DNA of 64,000 nt from Paenibacillus sp. PAMC 26794 (GCF_000316035.1 NZ_ANHX01000080.1:1-64000), one strand, 5' to 3'. Positions 44,703 through 54,721 are shown, numbered from the stretch's first letter. Notes: generated from the sequence alone by a model not told the origin. Translations and numbers: made by a program.

Positions 44703-46496
44703 ATGCTGCGGACATACAAAATACGCTGGCTCAGCGGAACTCTGGTTCTGCTGGCATTTCTAACGCTGTTGCTTCCTCAGGCGTTGCTGCCACAAGCAGC
44801 CGCTGCTCAGGCACAGACGAGCGGAATCGATGCGGTGCTTGTAGCCGATGTAAGTAATTCAATGAATACAAGTGACCGTGACAAGATCAGTAATGAAGCC
44901 ATGAAAATGTTTATTGATATGCTGCCAGTCCAGGGGGACAAGGTAGGGATTGTCGCTTATACCGATCAGGTGGAGCGGGAAAAGGCGTTGCTTACGATTC
45001 AGTCCGATGCGGACAAGAGCAGCCTGAAAGATTTTATTGATCAGCTCGCCCGGGGGCCATATACCGATGTCTCAGTTGGTGTCGCCGAAGCCGTGAACAT
45101 ACTGAATCATGGTGCAGACCCATCCCACTCGCCGATGATCGTGTTGCTGGCGGATGGTAACAACGATTTTAATAAAACCAAAGGTCGTACGCAAGCTCAG
45201 TCCGATGCGGATCTGGCAAAGGCCGTTAAGGAAGCGCAGAACCAGGGTATTCCGGTATATACGATTGGACTGAATGCCGATGGCAAGCTGAACAAGGATG
45301 CACTCGCAGACCTGGCTCAGCAGACCGGAGGTAAATCATTCATTACCGATACGCCGGATGATCTGCCACAGATTCTGAGTGAGATCTTCGCCGATCATGC
45401 CAAACTGAATGTGGTGAAGCTGCCCTCTGTAACGGGAAACGGCAGTTATCAGGAAGTTACCGTGAATGTGCCGAATGACAGTGTATTGGAAGCAAATATT
45501 TCTATCATGTCTTCGAAGCCGGTGGAAGTGCAATTGACGGACCCTTCCGGACAAGCCGTCGATCTGAACTCGGATGCAGCCAAGCTCTCGACGTCGAAGA
45601 GTTACTCATTGGTGAAGCTGTTGAAACCCCAAGAGGGCGACTGGAAACTTCGGGTAAAAGGGGCTCCGAAAGACAACATCGATATCAACCTGTTGTTCAA
45701 CTATGATCTTCAGCTCGTTGTGGACCCAATTAAGACCAAGTCCTATACCAAAGGGGACAAGGTTGATCTTGCTGCCAAACTGGAGAATGGCGGTCAGCCA
45801 CTTCAGGATAATGATCTGTATACAGATATGAAGGCCACGCTGGTTGTGAAAGATGTAGATACAGGTAAAAGCGAGGAACAACCGCTGGAAAACACAGGTT
45901 CTGGTTTTGCCGGAACGTTTGAAGTACCGGACAATCATAACTATGAATTAGTCATCCGTGCGGAAGAAGACAGCTTCTACCGTGAAAGTGCGCCAATCAC
46001 CATTAATGCGAGCGGAGCAGCCGGAAGCGGATCTCAACCAACAACGTCAGGCGGTGAACAGGACAAGCCGTTTCCTTGGTTACCTGTCATCCTTGGTGTT
46101 ATAGTCCTGATCGTGGTTGGTGTTGGTGCCTGGTTCCTGATGGGCTGGCTGAAACGCAAAAACCGGGGATTTGTAGGTCAGATGGTTGTGGAGATTCGTG
46201 ATGAGAACACAGGAGACAAGTCATATCCGCAATATAAAAAGCTGGTATCCTTCCGCGGCAGATTCCATCTGCATCAGTTGTTGCAACTGGACCCTGAGCT
46301 GAAGGAAACCGAAAAATATGTATTTACGCCCAGCAATGGGGACCGAATTATAATCCGTAACACCGCAGGCGGTACGCTGGAGAAATCCGGTCGTGCAGTC
46401 GATGCAAGCTCAGGCGTTGAACTGAAGAACGGTGACCGACTGAGCATCCCGCTGCAACAGGCGGACAAGACGATTTTGATTGAGTATCTGGTGTGA
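44703..46496 (+). CDS. Secreted, membrane-anchored vWA domain protein
   Basis: A 597-residue protein, first gene of the operon. A signal peptide (about 1-36) leads to a vWA domain with a MIDAS site (D49-x-S51-x-S53, then PYTD and LLADG), a beta-sandwich region, a membrane helix (about 457-482) and a ~110-residue cytosolic domain. The last (KYVFTPSNGDRIIIRN...ELKNGDRLSI) has an FHA/YscD-like beta pattern. So metal-dependent ligand binding outside is physically linked to a phosphopeptide-type domain inside. The ATG at 44703 follows aaggagt. Confidence 0.88.
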   Translation: MLRTYKIRWLSGTLVLLAFLTLLLPQALLPQAAAAQAQTSGIDAVLVADVSNSMNTSDRDKISNEAMKMFIDMLPVQGDKVGIVAYTDQVEREKALLTIQSDADKSSLKDFIDQLARGPYTDVSVGVAEAVNILNHGADPSHSPMIVLLADGNNDFNKTKGRTQAQSDADLAKAVKEAQNQGIPVYTIGLNADGKLNKDALADLAQQTGGKSFITDTPDDLPQILSEIFADHAKLNVVKLPSVTGNGSYQEVTVNVPNDSVLEANISIMSSKPVEVQLTDPSGQAVDLNSDAAKLSTSKSYSLVKLLKPQEGDWKLRVKGAPKDNIDINLLFNYDLQLVVDPIKTKSYTKGDKVDLAAKLENGGQPLQDNDLYTDMKATLVVKDVDTGKSEEQPLENTGSGFAGTFEVPDNHNYELVIRAEEDSFYRESAPITINASGAAGSGSQPTTSGGEQDKPFPWLPVILGVIVLIVVGVGAWFLMGWLKRKNRGFVGQMVVEIRDENTGDKSYPQYKKLVSFRGRFHLHQLLQLDPELKETEKYVFTPSNGDRIIIRNTAGGTLEKSGRAVDASSGVELKNGDRLSIPLQQADKTILIEYLV

Positions 46497-46521
46497 AGGA
46501 TTATAGCTAAATGAATGTAAG

Positions 46522-46717
46522 CTATATAAGTTGAACTAATCCATTTACACGAGAACGCAGAGGACAGAAAAAAGCTGGAGAAGCGAAGCGTTCGCCTTTA
46601 TCACCAGATTTTCACCGTTGAAAAAGAGAATCAAAAAATCTGGGGATAACAGCGATCGGAAGTTTGTTCTGTCATCGGAGTGGCAAGTGTAAATATTCTT
46701 TAGTTTGAATTGTATAG
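46522..46717. repeat. Family A palindromic repeat, copy 3, inside the operon
   Basis: A 196-bp element with ctatata (46522-46528) and tgtatag (46711-46717) ends. The inner stem is ttatcaccagatttt (46598-46612) and aaaatctggggataa (46635-46649), with one mismatch. It lies between the vWA and tubulin-like genes and could reduce read-through or act as a processing site. Confidence 0.8.
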
Positions 46718-46755
46718 ATTGAAGCATATGTGCGTTAATCTAAGGAGGACATGGA

Positions 46756-49700
46756 ATGAAACCGATTGTTAGAGAACATATTCAGCAACTTGATGTATCA
46801 CTTGGCGGAGGTATTGTCAGTGAGAAGATCAGAGTTGATACGATTGATAACCCCATTCTGATTATTGGTCTGGGAGGAACGGGAATTGACGCACTGCTGC
46901 GTCTCAAATATCAGATCAACCGTCGTTTCAAGCTGCCACAGGACCCGGTATCCAAGAAAAAAATGGACAAGCCGGACAATGTGGAGTTTCTGGCTTTTGA
47001 GACAAACGAACAGGATCGTGCCAAAAAGTATAAAGGAATCGGACTTGATCCGATCAATGAATTCGTATTGCTGTCCAATGCCGAGATTGGCGGACTTCTT
47101 CAAAACCGTAGCGTGCTGGAGCCGTACATTACGGACTGGTTGTCTCCGGAACTGAGCATCACGGATGGCATGAACGGTGCCGCAGGAGTGCGTCAGGCTG
47201 GACGTCTGCTGCTGTTCACGAAGATTAATCAGGTCGTGCAGGCCATCGACAAAAAAATCAAAACCTTATCCGTAGGCACCAACAAAAAACTGATGGTGTT
47301 CCTGCTGACAGGTCTGTCCGGCGGTACAGGCAGTGGTTGCTTCCTCGATATTTCCTATATCGTGCGCGGTATTATCGAACGGGATCACGGCTCTGCCGGG
47401 ATTGACCGCGTGAATACGCTGGGATATCTGTTCACGCCAGACGTGAACCTGTCCAACAAAAGCTTGAGCGAACACACTCGCGAATACATTCGCAAGAACG
47501 GATATGCTGCGCTCAAAGAGCTGGATTACTGGATGAACGTGGATAGCCGCGGTGAGCGGTTTACACAGAAGTACGGCAATATTTTAACAGTCAACTCACC
47601 ACTACCGCCATTTAACCTGTGTCACCTGATCTCTGCTACGAATACCGAAGGCAAATTGCTGGAGAACGCCTACGATTACTGCATGAACGTTACGGCCGAG
47701 AACATTACCAACTTCATGGCAAGTGAGGAGAAGCAGTCGGGTGAGGAGTTTGCGATCCATGACTATATCAGCAACATTCGCACCAACATTGCACAGATGA
47801 ACAAGGTGTACCCGGCGAACTATGATTACAACATCATTGGTGCATCTTCGGCTGTACTGCCGATTGAAGAGATGACCACGTATCTGGCGTATCGCATGTT
47901 CGACAAAATGAACACCATGTTCTCCAAAGCACCGAACCAGGAGGATACCGAGAAGTTTGCCCGCAAGCTGGGCATTGATCTCGAAAGTGTGGTCAAGTCC
48001 TTTGAAGCGCGCGTGCCAGAGCCACTACCTGGCTATCAGAACAGCGAGCGTTTATCCTATGGCAACGTGGTGAAATCACAGGTTGTGAATATGGATACCG
48101 AGCTGGAGCAGAACTTCCTGGCACGTGCCCGTGAAGAATATATCAAGGCGAAGAAACAACTGCCGGGCGAGATTGCCGGTCAGTTCACCGAACAGATCCG
48201 GCGTATGTTTTTGCATCCCGAACAAGGTCCGTTCTATGTCTCTCGTCTAATTTATGCGGAAAAAGGTTTCTGTGTACTGAAGATGATTCAGTCGTACATC
48301 GAAACTTTGCGTGAGAATGCATTCCGCATTCCGCGTGATATTGAAGCAGCTCAGGAGCAGTCCGAAGAGAAGCTGGGCGATGCGAAGAGTGCTTTTGTCT
48401 CCAAAGAGAAGAAAAAGAATGCTTATATTGAAGCAAAAATTCATGAGTACTGGCTGCACGCCGACGTGGAACGCAACGATCAGATGATCGAGTTCTATGA
48501 AGATCTGTATGAGTTGCTGAACCAGGAAAACAGCCGCATTTATAACGTATTTACCGAGACACTGAACGCCCTTAGCTCGATATTCGCGAAGAACGGCGAT
48601 CTGCTGACACGTGGCGAAGAACAAGCCGATCACAAAGGCAACAAAACATATTATTGGAACGTTGTAAGTGTACCGGATATCGTCAGTGTGGTGGACGGGC
48701 TGTTGGATAAGCGTGATACAGATGATCTGATCCGTGACTTCTCTCGTGAATTGCTGGAAAACTCCAGCCAGTGGGTGAAAGAAAACGAGATTGATATCGT
48801 CAGCTCCATCTCCGACTTCCTGAGTGAGAAATTCGGTGATCTGATTACTCGTTCCATGGAAGATTTCCTGGTGATCAAATATGGTCAGGATGAGTCAGTC
48901 GAGAAATTCGTGGAACGTTTCATTGCTGGCAAGTTGGATGATGAGGCTGTTCCGGTGTTCAATCTGAGCAACAGTACAGGCAGTCTTCATTTTCCTTCAT
49001 GGGGATTTGTATCGGTACCGGCACAGGCGCCAGGTATTCTGAAAGGGATTCGCAATTATCAGAACAATGCCGTGGGCAAGTCTCATTTTACCGTCAAGGA
49101 AAGTGAAGTGCGTAACCGGATTTTCTGGCTAAATACACGTAACGGGGTACCACTCTTTGTGTATACACCGCTCAAAGTATATGAGGAAAGTTATGAACGT
49201 ACCATTTTGGACAAAGAAGGCATTGGTCGTCACTTGGTGCAAACGGAGAAAAACAACTGGACCTATCTGCCGTCTCCGATTCCAGAGAAATCATGGGGAG
49301 ATGTGTACGAGAACGCCCGCGTGAAGCAGTATAACGCCCGTGTGCGTAACGAATTCGTACAGGCACTCGGATACAATATCGTGACAGCCAAATCGATTGA
49401 TGAGAATACAAGCAACCGGTATGCGATTGTGACAACAGAAGCGTTTGATCTGTCTGCCAAACTGGGAGCCTACGACATGCGTCTGACGTCCACCACGCCG
49501 AACCTCGGCGAAGTGAAGCGGGCGGTGATCGAGCTGAAACGTCTGCAATCCGAAGGGTTGCCGCGTGTAGGAGTTAAGGATATTTTCGGCAGTATTAATG
49601 AAGATATGGCCAAAGAAAACCTGGTACGCTCCCCGCAGCTAATTGCACGTGTACGTGAGGAACTGGCAAAGATGAATGCCATCTCGGCCAAAGTCGCCGA

Positions 49701-50145
49701 ACTCGAAGGCATTCTTGCCCAGTACCAGGATGAAGAGCAGTGGTATGATCGCTTCATCGAAGCGTTATATACCGACACCATCGTCAAAAAAGGTGCGCTC
49801 TACGTCTATGACCGTGACCCGGAAGAAGACGCATGGGAGCCATTCGCGAACCTGATGAAGAGCCGTAACTTTGCCGAGTATGAAGTGTTTGGCAACTTCC
49901 GCGGCCTGGCGGAGAAGGATCGCAGTACATTGCTGCGCAAAGCCTCCCGCCGCGATAACGATCTCACGGCTTCAGAGGATATCACCCCACTGCTGACAAA
50001 GCTGGATGATCTGGCTGCGCTATTCATGGAATCACGCGATCGTCTCGAATACGAGCGTGTAGAACTGGCTAACGGAGAAGACATCTATCAGTTCTACAGA
50101 ACGATGTCGTCCAAGCTGAACGACATTCGCAGAAGGCTGAAGTAA
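46756..50145 (+). CDS. Tubulin/FtsZ-superfamily protein (tubulin-like domain)
   Basis: A 1129-residue protein. The N-terminal ~450 residues form a tubulin-like GTPase domain: NPILIIGLGGTGIDALLRL (32-50), the T4-type loop TGLSGGTGSGC (185-195) that contacts GTP phosphates, and FNLCHLISATNTEG (286-299). The remaining ~650 residues are helical and of unknown fold, far longer than FtsZ. It is not a cell-division FtsZ, since its neighbours are vWA and GTPase genes. Expected to polymerise or form GTP-switched complexes. Taaggagg precedes the ATG. Confidence 0.85.
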   Translation: MKPIVREHIQQLDVSLGGGIVSEKIRVDTIDNPILIIGLGGTGIDALLRLKYQINRRFKLPQDPVSKKKMDKPDNVEFLAFETNEQDRAKKYKGIGLDPINEFVLLSNAEIGGLLQNRSVLEPYITDWLSPELSITDGMNGAAGVRQAGRLLLFTKINQVVQAIDKKIKTLSVGTNKKLMVFLLTGLSGGTGSGCFLDISYIVRGIIERDHGSAGIDRVNTLGYLFTPDVNLSNKSLSEHTREYIRKNGYAALKELDYWMNVDSRGERFTQKYGNILTVNSPLPPFNLCHLISATNTEGKLLENAYDYCMNVTAENITNFMASEEKQSGEEFAIHDYISNIRTNIAQMNKVYPANYDYNIIGASSAVLPIEEMTTYLAYRMFDKMNTMFSKAPNQEDTEKFARKLGIDLESVVKSFEARVPEPLPGYQNSERLSYGNVVKSQVVNMDTELEQNFLARAREEYIKAKKQLPGEIAGQFTEQIRRMFLHPEQGPFYVSRLIYAEKGFCVLKMIQSYIETLRENAFRIPRDIEAAQEQSEEKLGDAKSAFVSKEKKKNAYIEAKIHEYWLHADVERNDQMIEFYEDLYELLNQENSRIYNVFTETLNALSSIFAKNGDLLTRGEEQADHKGNKTYYWNVVSVPDIVSVVDGLLDKRDTDDLIRDFSRELLENSSQWVKENEIDIVSSISDFLSEKFGDLITRSMEDFLVIKYGQDESVEKFVERFIAGKLDDEAVPVFNLSNSTGSLHFPSWGFVSVPAQAPGILKGIRNYQNNAVGKSHFTVKESEVRNRIFWLNTRNGVPLFVYTPLKVYEESYERTILDKEGIGRHLVQTEKNNWTYLPSPIPEKSWGDVYENARVKQYNARVRNEFVQALGYNIVTAKSIDENTSNRYAIVTTEAFDLSAKLGAYDMRLTSTTPNLGEVKRAVIELKRLQSEGLPRVGVKDIFGSINEDMAKENLVRSPQLIARVREELAKMNAISAKVAELEGILAQYQDEEQWYDRFIEALYTDTIVKKGALYVYDRDPEEDAWEPFANLMKSRNFAEYEVFGNFRGLAEKDRSTLLRKASRRDNDLTASEDITPLLTKLDDLAALFMESRDRLEYERVELANGEDIYQFYRTMSSKLNDIRRRLK

Positions 50146-50146
50146 G

Positions 50147-52594
50147 ATGGCGGCCGGGATGGAGTTCAATTCGAACAATACCCTGAAGCGTGATCTGGAG
50201 AAGTATGCAGCGCAGTATGCAATAGAGCAGGAGCGTCAAGGCAGCCTGGGTGATGGACGCAGCAGTATCCATTACCCGGCTTTGTTCCTATTCGTGGGTG
50301 ATCTGGTTGCACCTGCCGTGTCTGCCGTGCAGGAGATCAATCGGCTGAAATGGGATAACGGAGACGGTGTGGTCTACGTTCAGATTGGTACAGAAGATCA
50401 GGAAGCGGGTCCGGGTAAAACGAGAAATGGTGGCTCGTCCGATGACGCTCAGGTGACTCTTCACCGCTTGCCTCTGTCCACTGGGCAGACGGAGCGACCG
50501 TCCAAAACACGGCGTAAGGATGTACATCGCAGTTTCCACGAATCGGATCAGGCGCTCTACGATCTGAATCGTACGCTTCGGCGGGTCAGTAACCGAATTG
50601 CCGAATATGGACGGTTATACTCGTCATTTGATCGGATTTACGTTACGGTGGTAACCAGAGCAGATGATCCGTTGAATGTATTGTTGCCAGAACTGACCAA
50701 GCTGACGGAGACCATTTTGTCCCAAGCCTTCAAGTCCGTGCAGACGGATCTGCATGTGTTGGTCAGCGAGATGGAACAAGTGGATTCCTTCGGATATGCC
50801 AGCGCAGCAGGCCTCGCTTTTCTGCGGGAACTGGATTATATGCAGTCGCTTGACTACACGTTCAGCGGTAAACTGCTGGTGACGGAGGATGGGATCTCCA
50901 TTCCGGTTACACATCCCGCTTCCCCGTTGTTTGATCTTGTATATCTGTTGTCCGACAAAAATGAGCGTGGAACCGGCGTTCCCGGTGGCTGGATCGAAAA
51001 TGCCGAGATCATCTGCCGCATCTGCCTGTTGAAGAACCGGAAGCAGGATACGGATCACTCGGGTAGCGTTTCAAGCACGGGAGCGAATACGTACAACAAT
51101 ACATCCTTTAAAAACAATATTCGTACCACCTCTGATCAGCATGGTTATGCAAGTGCGGGTTTTGCCGAGATCAGGCGGCCAAACAAGCCGATTGCACTGG
51201 CGGTGTTATATCACATGTATCGGTATCTGCTCGCACGCATGCGGCAGGAGCCGGATTGGAGCATCAAGGACAAGCTCGCTTTCTTTGGACTGGACGCAGC
51301 CTCGGTGGAACGCAAAGTCGAAGGCCTGCTGCCCAATGAAGATCTGGTTAGTGGCATGAGTGGCATCATGACGCATAACGTCAGTTTCTCTGATCTGAAG
51401 CCGCTCTCACTTCGTGAAGCGGAGAGAGCGTTGTTTGGACAAGGAGCTGAAGCGTACTTCCGCGATAACGTGGTCCGTCTTGTCGAAGAGCGTGTGCGCG
51501 AGCGCAGCTCTGGCGGCTCTCTGCGCCGTCAGGCCGAACAATCCCGCGCGGAGCATCCAGAGGTTGGTTACTTCCAGTGGGCGGCTTGGAGTGACAGTGA
51601 GCCTGGCAGTGTACGTGAAGCGCTGCTCGGATTGATTCGTGATAAATCGATGCAGCTTGAATCGGCACGTGCTCTGCTGGAGCAACGTCAGCAAGAGCGA
51701 GTGGAAGATCAGTCGTTCAAACGAGCGTTGTTCCGTGATAAACAGAATGTACGCAATCTGATTGACTGTATGCTGGAGCGAGTGTATGTACCGAAGGTAG
51801 AATTACTGCGACTGGAAAATGAATTACATCTGCTGCGTATCTACGATACGGAGATGGAAGAGCTTCACCGTTTCAGTCGCCACGTCACCGCAGCACTTGA
51901 AGCGCTGGAACGCACACTGCGAGAGACAGCTGTCCAAAGTATCGCCGCTGCGGATGAATACATCGGGCAGAACGTGATGGAGTACTACGGCAAAGTGACG
52001 GAAGAGCTAATCATCGACCTGGAAGCCAAACGCGGACGGGATGTATGGTTTGAGGACCGTTACATGGGAGACATGAACCGGCTTGCCACAGAAGGCGATG
52101 ACCGTCTTTTGAAACGCCTGATGGAGGTATGTCACTCGTTGCTGCTTACGGCCGAGCCGTTGCGATTGCCATTTGAAGAAGAGCTGTTGCAACGGGCTAA
52201 CGTTACGATTGCCTACGGAGATAAAGACGTATTAACCCGGGATGATCTGTTCCGCAGGTTGTACCACACGCTGGAGGATCAGGCGGTGGTACGGGTACGG
52301 GTATTCGATTATACGCAGGAACATCGGTATGAAGAGAAGTATTTCTTTGGTGATCATCATAGTGCTTTCATGGACTACGCGGCACATGCCGAAGAGACGT
52401 CACGTATCTACAAGTTGGGTGTGGTGTACGAAGAACGCAGTAGTGGCGTGGAGAAGCTGAATCTGATGGGCGGTTTCCATCTGGAGGATCTTATGGTGTA
52501 TCGGAACGGCAAGGTATATTATGACTCGTACACGGAGAATGGCTATGAACTTCACCCCGCAGGTCTGTTGGAAAAGTTGTCACCCATTCGTTAA
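50147..52594 (+). CDS. Large protein resembling a tubulin-like paralogue lacking its GTP-binding loops
   Basis: An 815-residue protein starting one base after the tubulin-like gene stop. I see a colinear match to that neighbour: ALFLFVGDLVAPAVSAVQEIN (45-65) against its first strand-loop-helix, VTVVTRADDPLN (166-177) in place of TGLSGGTGSG, and FDLVYLLSDKNERG (262-275) against FNLCHLISATNTEG. Spacing between the last two is about 100 residues in both. The glycine loops are gone, so it should not bind GTP normally. The C-terminal 500 residues are mostly helical. It may cap or copolymerise with its partner. Confidence 0.7.
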   Translation: MAAGMEFNSNNTLKRDLEKYAAQYAIEQERQGSLGDGRSSIHYPALFLFVGDLVAPAVSAVQEINRLKWDNGDGVVYVQIGTEDQEAGPGKTRNGGSSDDAQVTLHRLPLSTGQTERPSKTRRKDVHRSFHESDQALYDLNRTLRRVSNRIAEYGRLYSSFDRIYVTVVTRADDPLNVLLPELTKLTETILSQAFKSVQTDLHVLVSEMEQVDSFGYASAAGLAFLRELDYMQSLDYTFSGKLLVTEDGISIPVTHPASPLFDLVYLLSDKNERGTGVPGGWIENAEIICRICLLKNRKQDTDHSGSVSSTGANTYNNTSFKNNIRTTSDQHGYASAGFAEIRRPNKPIALAVLYHMYRYLLARMRQEPDWSIKDKLAFFGLDAASVERKVEGLLPNEDLVSGMSGIMTHNVSFSDLKPLSLREAERALFGQGAEAYFRDNVVRLVEERVRERSSGGSLRRQAEQSRAEHPEVGYFQWAAWSDSEPGSVREALLGLIRDKSMQLESARALLEQRQQERVEDQSFKRALFRDKQNVRNLIDCMLERVYVPKVELLRLENELHLLRIYDTEMEELHRFSRHVTAALEALERTLRETAVQSIAAADEYIGQNVMEYYGKVTEELIIDLEAKRGRDVWFEDRYMGDMNRLATEGDDRLLKRLMEVCHSLLLTAEPLRLPFEEELLQRANVTIAYGDKDVLTRDDLFRRLYHTLEDQAVVRVRVFDYTQEHRYEEKYFFGDHHSAFMDYAAHAEETSRIYKLGVVYEERSSGVEKLNLMGGFHLEDLMVYRNGKVYYDSYTENGYELHPAGLLEKLSPIR

Positions 52595-52659
52595 GACGTC
52601 TGGCGGTGTCCTGACACCCAGCACCAATCTTGTATTAACTCAGCCTGTTTAAGGCTGGT

Positions 52660-53964
52660 ATGGAAAGGATGCATGTGGACATGCAGCGAAAAATCAATCT
52701 TCTCCTGGTCCTGTTCAGCCTTATTGGCGGGGCAGTGGGCTTTGCGGCAGGAGAAATCATGCTGCGTCAATGGCTTGGGGAGATGCCACGTCTGTTGCTG
52801 ATGGGATTATACTTTGGCGTACTGGCGCTGAGCGTTGGATTGTTCTGTTTGATCGCAGAGATGATCTCACCCAAGCTGAATGGCGCTTCATGGAAGCTCC
52901 GGTATCTGGGACTGTCGTGGAAATTGCTTGTTCCGGCAACACTGGCTCTGTTATTTGTTGTTGGACTCGCCCTGCAATTGTTGTATCAGATCAATCCGGG
53001 CGGTGTGAAGCAAGTCAAGGACATCGTACTGATGATCGATAACTCGGGCAGCATGAGCGAGACAGATCCGGATAACGGACGCTTTGAAGCAGCCAAGACA
53101 CTAATCAGCCAGATGGAGAGTGACAAGCAGGTAGCTGTCATTACGTTTGATGACCAACCGCAGTTGTTACAGCCGTTTATTGCGCTCGATAGTGAAGCGG
53201 CCAAGAATGAGGTTTATAGCAAAATCGATGGCATTGTCACAACTTCGGGCGGCACCAATTTTGATGCCGTGTTGCGGGAAGGCATGGAGCAGATTCAGGG
53301 CAAACAGGACCCGAAACGCGGTACCGTTGTCATCTTGTTATCCGATGGCTTCAGTGAAGCGGACACGACCGATATTTTGTCCCAATATAACAACGAACAG
53401 ATTTCCATTAATACAGTCGGCCTCAGTCTGGTGGACCCATCAGGAACGGATTTGCTGCGTAATATTGCCCAGCAAACGGGTGGCATGTACTATGATGTAC
53501 CGGATTCCGGTGGTCTGAATCTGGCATTCCAGCAGATCTACGATACGATTGATGAACGGACGCTGGTGACGGAGCGTACAGGCATGATGGAGCATAGCGT
53601 TTATCTGGCGATTTTCCGTGTAGCAGCTGTGTTACTGATTGGAGTAGCATTGGGTGTGTCACTCGGACTCGTGTTTGATAACCGTCATCTCGCGCTCAGC
53701 TTTGGTATTGGTGGTGCGGTGTCGGGTCTACTGGCAGGGCTTCTGCTCGAATGGGGCCTCGACGGTTCGAACGTGGGTGATACATTCGTACGATTGGGTG
53801 CGATGCTCATTTTGTCTGGTGTACTGACTCTCTTCTCCTGGATTGTACCGATTAAGGAGAACACGCCGCGGAAGAGCCGAGGGCGTCGTGAAGCTGGCGG
53901 GGGAACTTCTTCTGCCGAAGGGTTTGGTCAGAGACCTAGAGATACACGCAGCAAAGGATTCTAA
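52660..53964 (+). CDS. Polytopic membrane protein with vWA domain
   Basis: A 434-residue protein. Three N-terminal membrane helices (about 10-32, 45-68, 87-109) place a vWA domain outside the cell: MIDAS D127-x-S129-x-S131, TSGGTN, and LLSDG. Three more helices follow (about 312-395) and a basic, glycine-rich tail. It is the second vWA protein of the operon but lacks the signal peptide and FHA-like domain of the first. The start is uncertain: ATGs at 52660, 52669 and 52681 are all possible. Confidence 0.87.
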   Translation: MERMHVDMQRKINLLLVLFSLIGGAVGFAAGEIMLRQWLGEMPRLLLMGLYFGVLALSVGLFCLIAEMISPKLNGASWKLRYLGLSWKLLVPATLALLFVVGLALQLLYQINPGGVKQVKDIVLMIDNSGSMSETDPDNGRFEAAKTLISQMESDKQVAVITFDDQPQLLQPFIALDSEAAKNEVYSKIDGIVTTSGGTNFDAVLREGMEQIQGKQDPKRGTVVILLSDGFSEADTTDILSQYNNEQISINTVGLSLVDPSGTDLLRNIAQQTGGMYYDVPDSGGLNLAFQQIYDTIDERTLVTERTGMMEHSVYLAIFRVAAVLLIGVALGVSLGLVFDNRHLALSFGIGGAVSGLLAGLLLEWGLDGSNVGDTFVRLGAMLILSGVLTLFSWIVPIKENTPRKSRGRREAGGGTSSAEGFGQRPRDTRSKGF

Positions 53965-53983
53965 CGTCGGGAGGTCAATGGAA

Positions 53984-54631
53984 ATGCGGTTTACGGATGC
54001 AGACCCTTCGACACCCTTGATTCGAAAACTGACACTTGCGGTGGATGAAGGGCGTTGTACACTTCGCTGGCTCTGGCCGGAACGGGTAGAAGCTGTGTAT
54101 GTGGAACGGCTGGAGCTGGATATGATGAGCGATGATCGTACCGGGGAAGAGCCTGCACAGGGCAAGCTGAAGCTGTACACGAGAGAGGAATATAAGGCGA
54201 GCAATGGATACACGGATCGGATCACAGGTTTTGGTGCCATTAAGTACACAGTGTATGTGTGTCAGGTGGGGGAAGAGGGACCTGTACTGATCCGTCAACG
54301 AGACGAGGACAACATGGTGATTGCAAGCGCAGGGAAGGCGGATATCCGCTTTTCCATTCGCTACAAGAGCGGTTTTTTTCAGAAACGAAAAAGTGTATTG
54401 ATCACCGTCACAGCGGAAGTACCTGTTCCGAAGGAAGCACTCTGTTATGTTCGCAAACAGGGCGGGGTTCCGCTGAATAAGGAAGATGGTACGGTGTATC
54501 CTTTTGTGAGTGATTTTGCTCCCGGAAGAAATGAGATGCCGCCCGTTGAAGTTGCCAAGGATGATTATGTGCGAATATTCTTCACGGACGGACCGAAATA
54601 TGGAGCCGCCTATCGGCTTATATCAGACTAG
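53984..54631 (+). CDS. Small beta-rich protein of unknown function in the operon
   Basis: A 215-residue soluble protein not matched to any family I know. It is rich in predicted strands (LTLAVDEGRCTLRWLWP; ADIRFSIRYKSGF; SVLITVTAEVPVP) and has no membrane segment. It starts 20 bp after the vWA gene; the ATG at 53984 has gggagg nine bases upstream, while 53978 is too close. A longer frame into the vWA gene is an accident of overlap. It probably binds another component of the system. Confidence 0.75.
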   Translation: MRFTDADPSTPLIRKLTLAVDEGRCTLRWLWPERVEAVYVERLELDMMSDDRTGEEPAQGKLKLYTREEYKASNGYTDRITGFGAIKYTVYVCQVGEEGPVLIRQRDEDNMVIASAGKADIRFSIRYKSGFFQKRKSVLITVTAEVPVPKEALCYVRKQGGVPLNKEDGTVYPFVSDFAPGRNEMPPVEVAKDDYVRIFFTDGPKYGAAYRLISD

Positions 54632-54639
54632 ATAGTTGG

Positions 54640-54706
54640 ACTAGCGATTGGAAGGTTACTCTGTCATCGTAGTGCAAGTGTAAATCACCTTAGTCTGACT
54701 GATCAT
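54640..54706. repeat. Fragment of family A repeat, right half
   Basis: gcgattggaaggtt...ctgtcatcg.agtg.caagtgtaaat...ttagt follows the right half of copies 2 and 3 (cagcgatcggaag, ctgtcatcggagt, gtgtaaat, ttagttt). The left half is missing. It also begins just after a stop codon. Confidence 0.55.
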
Positions 54707-54721
54707 GGGAGGGGAGTGGCT

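Noticed and set aside
46756-50145. Cell-division FtsZ
   Set aside because: Three times too long, with a divergent T4 loop and no division genes nearby.
53843-53983. N-terminal extension of the small beta-rich protein into the vWA gene
   Set aside because: The extension is an out-of-frame overlap; gggagg at 53969-53974 marks the start at 53984.
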